A stretch of DNA of 10,952 bases from an uncultured Chloroflexota bacterium (GTDB taxonomy: Bacteria > Chloroflexota > Dehalococcoidia > SM23-28-2 > RBG-16-64-32): the NCBI GenBank assembly GCA_913056415.1, contig CAJXNA010000047.1:1-10952 (forward strand), written 5' to 3'. Below the pieces are notes generated by a model that searched no databases, was not told the DNA's origin, and saw nothing but the letters and a program-made list of their open reading frames with translations. The translations under genes were made by a program, and so were the position numbers. This document shows positions 6,334-10,952 of the stretch, piece by piece (within the stretch, counting starts at the first letter, position 1; each line of letters begins with the position of its first letter).

Positions 6334-7122
6334 ATGTCTACGGTTTCGCTTCTGGAAGCAGCGACGCGGTACGTTTCGTCGCTGGCGAAAAGCGCTAGCG
6401 CCTCGGCTCAGGCGGAGGTGAACCGGTTCGTACGCTGGTACGGCGCGAGCCGCCTCACCGGTGATTTGCGGGGCCACGACATCTCGCTGTACGGCGAGGA
6501 GCTGGGTGCGGCCACAGCGGAGGCGAAGCGGCGCGCAGACCAGGTGCGAGGATTCCTCTCCTACCTGAAGAAGGAGGGGATGACGCCGACCAATCTGGCG
6601 CCTCACTTGAGGCTGAAGAAGAGCGCTAAGGGCGCTGTCACCCGCTCCGTGAAGCAGCGGATCGTTGAGGTCACGGCTGAGGGGCACGAGGCGTTGAAGG
6701 GTGAGTTGGAGGCGCTGAAGTCGCAACGGCCTCAGGTGCGGGAGGAGATCCGGCGGGCGATGCTGGACAAGGACTTCCGCGAGAACGCCCCTCTGGATGC
6801 GGCCAAGGATAAGCAGGCGCACCTGGAGGCGCGCATCCGGGAGATAGACGAGACGCTGAAGTATGCCGTGATAGTGAAGAAGGTGGACGGCGCCGGCTCA
6901 CTGGTGGGAGTGGGGAGCACAGTAGAGGTGACGAACCTGAGCTCCGGCGCTTCGCTGCGCTACATGATTGTGGGGGTGAACGAAGGGAATGCCGCCGAGG
7001 GTAAGATCTCCAACGTATCCCCCATCGGCAAGGCGCTGCTGAAGCGGAGAGAGGGCGAGGAAGTGAAGGTGGACATCCCTGCCGGCGTGCTGCGGCTGCG
7101 GATCGAGAAGATCGAGGGCTAG
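6334..7122 (+). CDS. greA: GreA/GreB-type transcription elongation factor with N-terminal recombinase-like domain
   Basis: 262 residues, about 100 longer than ordinary GreA (about 158). Residues 112-183 are the GreA coiled coil, EGHEALKGELEAL to DETLKYAVIV. Its tip is KDFRENA (146-152), with Asp147 and Glu150 at the positions of the two acidic residues that stabilise the catalytic Mg2+ in RNA polymerase. Residues 188-262 are the FKBP-like C-terminal domain (VGVGSTVEVTN, YMIVG, GKISNVSPIGKALL). It should rescue backtracked polymerase by stimulating transcript cleavage. Residues 5-95 (ATRYVSSL, AQAEVNRFVRWYG, RRADQVRGFLSYLKKEG, TNLAPHLRLKK) match the pattern of the SAM-like N-terminal DNA-binding domain of XerC/XerD-type tyrosine recombinases, without any catalytic recombinase domain. 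The gene has its own promoter and is convergent with citrate synthase, separated by 3 bp. Confidence 0.88.
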   Translation: MSTVSLLEAATRYVSSLAKSASASAQAEVNRFVRWYGASRLTGDLRGHDISLYGEELGAATAEAKRRADQVRGFLSYLKKEGMTPTNLAPHLRLKKSAKGAVTRSVKQRIVEVTAEGHEALKGELEALKSQRPQVREEIRRAMLDKDFRENAPLDAAKDKQAHLEARIREIDETLKYAVIVKKVDGAGSLVGVGSTVEVTNLSSGASLRYMIVGVNEGNAAEGKISNVSPIGKALLKRREGEEVKVDIPAGVLRLRIEKIEG

Positions 7123-7125
7123 AGT

Positions 7126-8271
7126 CTAGATACGCTGGTCTATCGGCACGTACTCAAGGTTGTCCGGCCCTTCGTACTCAAGGAGCGGCCGGATGAGCGT
7201 ATTGTCCTCCCATTGCTCCAGTACTTGAGCAGCCCAGCCCGGTACGCGGCCGATGGCGAACATGGGCACGAAGAAGTCCTCCGGGATTCCTAGCAGGTAG
7301 TAGACGGCGCCGGCGTAGAAGTCCACGTTGACGTTGACGCCGCGCTCAGCCAGGGGCGCCATCGCCTCGTGGATGGCGGTGAGGATGCGGAACCACTTGG
7401 GCTGTCCCAGCTTGTCGCCCAGCTCGCGCGCGCGGTCTCGCATATGGCGGGCGCGGGGGTCCTCTACGCGGTAGACGCGGTGGCCGAAGCCGTTGATCTT
7501 TTCGCCATGCTCGCGCTTGCGGGCGATGAACGCCTTGGCGTTCTCAGGCTCACCGATCTCCTGGGCTAGATGCATGACGGCCTCGGCGGCGCCGCCATGG
7601 CGGGGGCCCTTGAGGGTGCCGATGGCGGAGACGATGGCAGCGTGCATGTCGGCCAGGGTGGAGGCGGTGACGCGGGCGGCGAAGGAGGAGGCGTTGGAGC
7701 CGTGCTCGACGTGAAGGATGAGGTCAACGTCTATGGCGCGGGCCGCTTGGGGATCCGGTCTCTGGCCGTGCAGCATGTACAGGAAGTTGGCGGCCAGCGA
7801 GAGGTTAGGGTCAGGCGCTACGGGCTCGTCGCCGCTGCGGACGCGGTGGTGGGCGGCGACGATGGCCGGCACCTGGGCGGTGAGGCGCACAGCCTTGCGC
7901 AGGTTCGCTTCAGTCGACATATCATCGACGTCGGGGTCGAAGGCGGCGAGGGCGCTAACGGAGGTGCGCAGGACGTCCATAGGGTGGGCGGCGCTGACCT
8001 GGCGGATGACCTGGATGATGGTGTCCGGAATGGTACGGGCGTCTCTTAGCGCGGCCATGAACTGCTCTAGCTGGGGGGTGGTAGGCAGGTACCCGTACCA
8101 CAGGAGGTAGGTGACCTCCTCGAAGGTTGACCGTTCGGCCAGATCGTGGATGTCGTAGCCGCGATAAACGAGCCTGCCGGCCTCGCCGTCGATCATACAC
8201 AGGGCGGTCTTGTCGACGACGACGTTCTTGAGGCCGCGGGCGATGGGCCGGGTGGTGGTGCTTTCGGTCAT
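7126..8271 (-). CDS. gltA: Citrate synthase (short bacterial type II form)
   Basis: 381 residues, the length of the CitZ/PrpC-like branch of citrate synthases. It condenses acetyl-CoA with oxaloacetate to citrate, the first step of the TCA cycle, in the cytosol. Catalytic residues are visible: His225 in LKGPRHGGAAEAV, His264 in NGFGHRVYRVEDPRA, and Asp317 in NVNVDFYAG. The block LHVEHGSNASSFAARVTAST (186-205), the N-terminal GRLVYRGYDIHDLAE (32-46) and the C-terminal arginine region (GRVPGWAAQVLEQ, NTLIRP) fit the family. 2-Methylcitrate synthase shares this fold; with no prp genes nearby, citrate synthase is preferred, but the two cannot be separated by eye. ATG 8271 has AAGGAGT (8278-8284) 6 bases upstream. 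A promoter at 8389-8418 and a leader hairpin at 8307-8334 suggest regulation of expression. Confidence 0.95.
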   Translation of the reverse strand: MTESTTTRPIARGLKNVVVDKTALCMIDGEAGRLVYRGYDIHDLAERSTFEEVTYLLWYGYLPTTPQLEQFMAALRDARTIPDTIIQVIRQVSAAHPMDVLRTSVSALAAFDPDVDDMSTEANLRKAVRLTAQVPAIVAAHHRVRSGDEPVAPDPNLSLAANFLYMLHGQRPDPQAARAIDVDLILHVEHGSNASSFAARVTASTLADMHAAIVSAIGTLKGPRHGGAAEAVMHLAQEIGEPENAKAFIARKREHGEKINGFGHRVYRVEDPRARHMRDRARELGDKLGQPKWFRILTAIHEAMAPLAERGVNVNVDFYAGAVYYLLGIPEDFFVPMFAIGRVPGWAAQVLEQWEDNTLIRPLLEYEGPDNLEYVPIDQRI

Positions 8272-8306
8272 GGGGCAACTCCTTGAAGATGGCTGAAAAT
8301 AGAGAA

Positions 8307-8334
8307 GCCCGCTGGGCCGTTGGCCAGCTTGGGC
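8307..8334 (-). other. Terminator-like hairpin in the citrate synthase leader
   Basis: On the minus strand: GCCC, AA bulge, GCTG, GCC, loop AAC, GGC, one bulged C, CAGC, GGGC, giving 11 base pairs, followed by TTCTCTATTTTC. It lies between the predicted transcription start (about 8382) and the Shine-Dalgarno at 8278-8284. This is the layout of an attenuator or leader terminator, but the T-tract is interrupted and no anti-terminator partner was identified. Confidence 0.5.
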
Positions 8335-8388
8335 GGGGTGCTATACGTGATTCCTCTTGCCATTATAGCTGTAGACTATACCCAGGCT

Positions 8389-8418
8389 ATTATAGGCAGC
8401 CGGTCAGCCTCGTGTAAA
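8389..8418 (-). promoter_or_regulatory. Promoter for citrate synthase
   Basis: The minus strand reads TTTACA (8413-8418), 18 bp, TATAAT (8389-8394). The predicted start near 8382 leaves a leader of about 110 nt. A second TATAAT at 8362-8367 may give an alternative start. Confidence 0.65.
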
Positions 8419-8608
8419 GAATACGATGCGAAGGCTTGTAACGATTGCGTTAAGTGTGTGAGGAATCTAACCGCATGCCAATCGCGTATCTATTTTCGGG
8501 AACACTGAGATGTGATCCCCCTCCGAGGTCGCGGGCTGGAGGCACGAACCTAGGACGGGCGATGTGGCTGAAGGCTTCCACCCGCGGCCGTCTTATTAAG
8601 GTGACGGG

Positions 8609-9862
8609 ATGGCAGTGATGAGTGTGGGTCTGAAGACACGGCTACTATTCGCCTCCGCTGTAGCAGCCTTGATCGCCGTTGCCTGTGTGGGTGGCGGTGG
8701 TGGGGACGGCGATGGCGATGGCGAGGATACGTCCGCGGATGGTCTGACTTTCGATGACCTGGGCCTGGACGACAGGATACCTTTGTATACGGAGAGCTGG
8801 AACACAGACTGGACCAAGCGGACTATCTCCCTGTCCGAGTTGGTCGCGGGGATCCAGCGGCCGGACCCGCGGGATGTGATCCAGCCCATCGACGATCCGC
8901 AGTTTGATACGGTGGAGGAGGCCACCCAGTGGCTGGTGGACAGGGAGCCGGTCGTCGTGTTGGAGCTGGAGGGCGAAGCGCGGGCCTATCCTCTCCGCAT
9001 CCTGACCTCGCATGAAGTTGTGAACGATGTGGTGGGGGACCGCTCAGTTGTGGTGTCTTACTGCCCCTTGTGCAACAGCGCGGTCACGTTTGACCGCGAG
9101 CTGGATGGGAAGGTCCTCCGGTTCGGGGTGTCCGGGCTGCTACGCAACAGCGACCTGGTGATGTGGGACCGCCAGACGGAGTCTCTGTGGCAGCAGATCA
9201 CCGGTGAGGCGATAGTGGGCGAGCTGGCCGGTACAGAGCTGGAGTTCATACCTTCGCCGATCCTGGCCTGGGAGGACTTCAAGGCGCAGTTCCCAGACGG
9301 GAAGGTACTGTCCCGCGACCAGGGCATCTTCCCGCCGGAGCTGTACGATAATCAGCCCTATGCGGGCTACGATTCCTCCACGCAGCCGTTCCTGTTCCGA
9401 GGCACCACCGACGACCGCTACCCGGCGATGGAACGCGTGGTGGCGGTGAGGATCAGCGGTGAGAACAAGGCTTACCCGTTCAGCGTGATCTCCGAGGAGA
9501 GGGCGGTGAACGATGATGTTGCGGGTACACCTCTCCTGGTAGTATTCGGGGCTGACGATACGGCCTCCGTGCTGGACACAGGCGACGTGAGGACGGGGCG
9601 CGGGGTGGGCGTAGGGCTGGCGTTCGAGCGGACCGTGGGCGGCCAGGTGCTCACTTTCGACGCTGAGGGAGAGGACCGGTTCGTTGACCGGGAGACCGGG
9701 AGCACCTGGGACCTGTTCGGCAACGCTACGGAGGGACCTCTGGCCGGGGAGGAGCTGACGCCTGTGGTCAACACCAATGAGCTCTGGTTCGCCTGGGCGG
9801 CGTTCAACGCCGATTCCCCGGTCTACACCGGGTCCTCAAGCAGTTCGACTACCGGCTACTAG
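8609..9862 (+). CDS. DUF3179-family lipoprotein
   Basis: 417 residues. A basic N-terminus and hydrophobic stretch (12-25) end in a lipobox (AVAC, Cys26), so the protein is probably lipid-anchored on the outer face of the membrane. A Gly/Asp linker (27-39) follows. The core has VVVLELEGEARAYPLRIL (115-132) and the DUF3179 signature YCPLCNSAVTF, with Cys152 and Cys155 forming a CxxC pair. The function of DUF3179 is not established; the CxxC could bind a metal or take part in redox chemistry. The second half (277-406) resembles the first (115-234) but lacks the CxxC, indicating internal duplication. The C-terminus is Ser/Thr-rich. ATG 8609 follows AAGGTGA at a suitable distance; ATG 8618 is an alternative. 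The stop overlaps the next, convergent gene by 4 bp. Confidence 0.9.
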   Translation: MAVMSVGLKTRLLFASAVAALIAVACVGGGGGDGDGDGEDTSADGLTFDDLGLDDRIPLYTESWNTDWTKRTISLSELVAGIQRPDPRDVIQPIDDPQFDTVEEATQWLVDREPVVVLELEGEARAYPLRILTSHEVVNDVVGDRSVVVSYCPLCNSAVTFDRELDGKVLRFGVSGLLRNSDLVMWDRQTESLWQQITGEAIVGELAGTELEFIPSPILAWEDFKAQFPDGKVLSRDQGIFPPELYDNQPYAGYDSSTQPFLFRGTTDDRYPAMERVVAVRISGENKAYPFSVISEERAVNDDVAGTPLLVVFGADDTASVLDTGDVRTGRGVGVGLAFERTVGGQVLTFDAEGEDRFVDRETGSTWDLFGNATEGPLAGEELTPVVNTNELWFAWAAFNADSPVYTGSSSSSTTGY

Positions 9863-10485
9863 CCCGGTCGCAGGATCTTCGGCAGCATCTCCTCGGGCCC
9901 CGAAGGCACCGTGAAGTAGTCGTTGATCTCAATCTGGTCCACGCCGACGGTATATCGCCAAGTGCGGATGCCAACGACGGGCACCTTGAGGTCTCGACTG
10001 AGCTTCCGCGCGAGGTCACCCTCACCGACGGGCACGTAGAGGTAGAGAGGCGCCAGTTGGGCGAAGGGGAGCCAGCGTCGTAGCGCCACCTCCTCGCTGA
10101 CCGTCTCGGCGGTCTCCACCTCGCCGATGATCTTGGCGTAGTTCTCGGGGTTCTGGACGACGACGATGTCAGGATAGGCGACGGCGTCATCAGGCATAGC
10201 AACGCCCATTGAGCGCTGGGGGATGTTGGAGTAGGTCTTGTAATCCCGGTAGCGGTCAGTGGGGAAGCCGAAGCGGGCCTCGGCGATGTCTTTTAGGGCT
10301 CTGGCGTGGGCGGCGGCACGCGATTCGGACAAGGTGGCGATGCGCGGCTCGTAGGGCCGGGGCTGGCCGGGCGGGCGCACGCGACCGAGAAGCAGGAATT
10401 GGGGCAAGCCAGCCCTCAGGCCGGCGGCGAAGCGGGCGACGGGGTCCGTTTTGGGTTCCTCTACGTCGTCAGCTTGTTGGGTCAC
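9859..10485 (-). CDS. Unrecognised protein, possible PD-(D/E)XK nuclease-like fold
   Basis: 208 residues, soluble, no signal or membrane segment. The N-terminus (1-50) is Pro/Arg-rich and probably flexible. The centre reads YPDIVVV (104-110), then about 11 residues, then IIGEVETAETVSEEVALRRW (119-138), LYLYVPVGEGDLARKL and VVGIRTWRY. The order strand with PD, hairpin, strand ending E-x-E, helix, strand is reminiscent of PD-(D/E)XK nucleases, but the usual Lys after the second acidic residue is Glu124 here. The protein may therefore be inactive, use a displaced lysine, or be a different fold. Start is GTG 10485, with GGAGTAGGA upstream in the Shine-Dalgarno region. It is convergent with and overlaps the DUF3179 gene by 4 bp (CTAG). 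No function is assigned. Confidence 0.8.
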   Translation of the reverse strand: MTQQADDVEEPKTDPVARFAAGLRAGLPQFLLLGRVRPPGQPRPYEPRIATLSESRAAAHARALKDIAEARFGFPTDRYRDYKTYSNIPQRSMGVAMPDDAVAYPDIVVVQNPENYAKIIGEVETAETVSEEVALRRWLPFAQLAPLYLYVPVGEGDLARKLSRDLKVPVVGIRTWRYTVGVDQIEINDYFTVPSGPEEMLPKILRPG

Positions 10486-10786
10486 GTTCGTCCTACTCCA
10501 GGCTGATGGTGCCGGTCATGTCTGTGGGAGCCGTTAGAAAGTATTGACCAGGAAGGCCGCCAAACGCAAGGCCGTAGGTTGGCCGAGTCTGCTCGCCTTA
10601 CTTGACACTGGCTTCGCGCTTGTGATAATTGGTACAAGAAGTTGGTGGCGACTGGCGGCGATGGATCCTTCGGGCGGGCACCTGAACTCCCACAACTGTC
10701 GTAGAAGTAGAATTGGGACGCCCATGTGCCTATTGCAGTCGCTACCGGCGGCGGCTTCGCGGTGGTCAGATGACGGATGGGAGTGA
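10486..10786. other. Divergent intergenic region upstream of ctaA
   Basis: About 300 bp. It contains the Shine-Dalgarno of the minus-strand gene, a plus-strand sigma-70 promoter (10602-10629), and a leader of about 150 nt before ctaA. Within the leader, GGGCG (near 10673) and CGCCC (near 10719) could pair, but no known riboswitch or T-box signature was recognised. No convincing gene is present. Confidence 0.55.
10602..10629 (+). promoter_or_regulatory. Sigma-70 promoter for ctaA
   Basis: TTGACA (10602-10607), 16 bp, GATAAT (10624-10629). Perfect -35 and five-of-six -10. The predicted start is near 10636. Confidence 0.7.
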
Positions 10787-10952
10787 ATGCTGAAAGCTAT
10801 TACCTCGGCGGCGTCCGGTGAACGGGGCCTTGCCGCCTGGCTGAACCGCCTCCGCCTCCTGCTCGATGTCCGCTACCTGGCTTTGCTAAGCGTCATCGCC
10901 ACGTACGCCCTCATCGTCCTGGGCGGCACGGTGCGAGTGACCGATTCCGGTC
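10787..10952 (+). CDS. ctaA: Heme A synthase CtaA/COX15, 5' fragment
   Basis: The first 55 codons are present; the gene continues past the window end. After an N-terminal segment with RLRLLLDVRYL, the first membrane helix (about 30-45) leads into VLGGTVRVTDSG (44-55), the conserved loop that follows helix 1 in CtaA/COX15 proteins (consensus GG.TR.T.SGLS). The enzyme converts heme O to heme A in the membrane for aa3-type cytochrome oxidases, so aerobic respiration is implied. ATG 10787 has GGGAG ending 3 bases upstream. In some Chloroflexota CtaA is fused to or followed by the heme O synthase CtaB; that cannot be judged here. Confidence 0.85.
   Translation, partial: MLKAITSAASGERGLAAWLNRLRLLLDVRYLALLSVIATYALIVLGGTVRVTDSG

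Larger units (their letters stand above)
8272..8608. other. Divergent intergenic region between citrate synthase and the DUF3179 gene
   Basis: About 337 bp without a convincing gene. It holds the citrate synthase Shine-Dalgarno, a leader hairpin, a good minus-strand promoter (8389-8418) and a second minus-strand TATAAT (8362-8367) without a good -35. The plus-strand half has no clear sigma-70 promoter for the DUF3179 gene. The middle (8341-8500) is AT-richer than its surroundings. A GTGG..CCAC inverted repeat occurs near 8564-8581, of unknown meaning. Confidence 0.6.

Noticed and set aside
7570..8049. Plus-strand ORFs opposite citrate synthase
   Set aside because: Antisense shadows of a well-conserved enzyme.
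8320..8508. 62-codon plus-strand ORF with a Cys-rich CxxCxxC stretch
   Set aside because: It begins at TTG with no Shine-Dalgarno, starts inside the leader hairpin, and lies across the minus-strand citrate synthase promoter; no family resemblance.
8564..8581. GTGG..CCAC inverted repeat upstream of the DUF3179 gene as a terminator
   Set aside because: The stem is short and there is no T-run; no transcript is expected to end there.
10494..10520. Eight-codon upstream ORF (MTGTISLE) before the 208-residue gene on the minus strand
   Set aside because: No Shine-Dalgarno of its own and too short to distinguish from chance, although its stop overlaps the ribosome-binding region of the gene.
10544..10786. 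80-codon plus-strand ORF before ctaA
   Set aside because: TTG start without a ribosome binding site, spans the predicted ctaA promoter, and its composition is not protein-like. The internal ATG 10661 version is mentioned only as a leader ORF possibility.

Overview
The window looks like part of a chromosome from a GC-rich bacterium of the phylum Chloroflexota, probably a Dehalococcoidia-like or related environmental lineage. The reasons are an ECF sigma factor overlapping a single-pass membrane partner with a proline/threonine tail, a CAP-domain exported protein with a VPTP-repeat stalk, a class E/F-type sortase, a lipidated DUF3179 protein, and frequent GTG/TTG starts. The assignment rests on gene content only. 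There are no rRNA, tRNA, CRISPR or transposase genes; this is ordinary core and envelope gene territory rather than an island.

Layout. Positions 1-2884 hold three minus-strand genes: an MFS exporter (TTG start behind a perfect Shine-Dalgarno), a Yip1-family membrane protein and rsmG (16S rRNA G527 methyltransferase). Two related GC-rich palindromes (1326-1342 and 2039-2054) and one 7-bp hairpin (2129-2146) lie in the gaps. Positions 3021-4675 hold a convergent envelope pair: a secreted CAP-domain protein (+) and a sortase (-), whose stop codons overlap in CTAG. Positions 4864-7122 hold three plus-strand genes: the ECF sigma factor, its probable membrane-bound regulator (20-bp overlap), and a GreA-type elongation factor with an extra N-terminal domain resembling the DNA-binding N-terminus of tyrosine recombinases. 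Positions 7126-8271 are citrate synthase (-). Positions 8609-9862 are the DUF3179 lipoprotein (+), stop-overlapped with an unrecognised 208-residue protein (-, 9859-10485) that has a possible PD-(D/E)XK signature. At 10787 the window runs into the start of a heme A synthase (CtaA/COX15), suggesting an aerobic respiratory chain with an aa3-type oxidase.

How parts may work together. The sigma/anti-sigma-like pair probably senses an envelope or extracytoplasmic signal. Two sites of the form GTAAC-N17-CGT[T/C], resembling ECF promoters, occur upstream of the sigma gene (4752-4777) and of the CAP gene (2887-2913), which would make the CAP protein a candidate target of this sigma factor. Convincing housekeeping-type promoters are visible for greA (TTGACA-17-TAGAAT), citrate synthase (TTTACA-18-TATAAT, with a terminator-like hairpin in the leader) and ctaA (TTGACA-16-GATAAT). 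All three convergent gene pairs end within 4 bp of each other, leaving no room for intergenic terminators.

The most unusual observations are the GreA fusion, the paired ECF-like motifs, and the hairpin in the citrate synthase leader.
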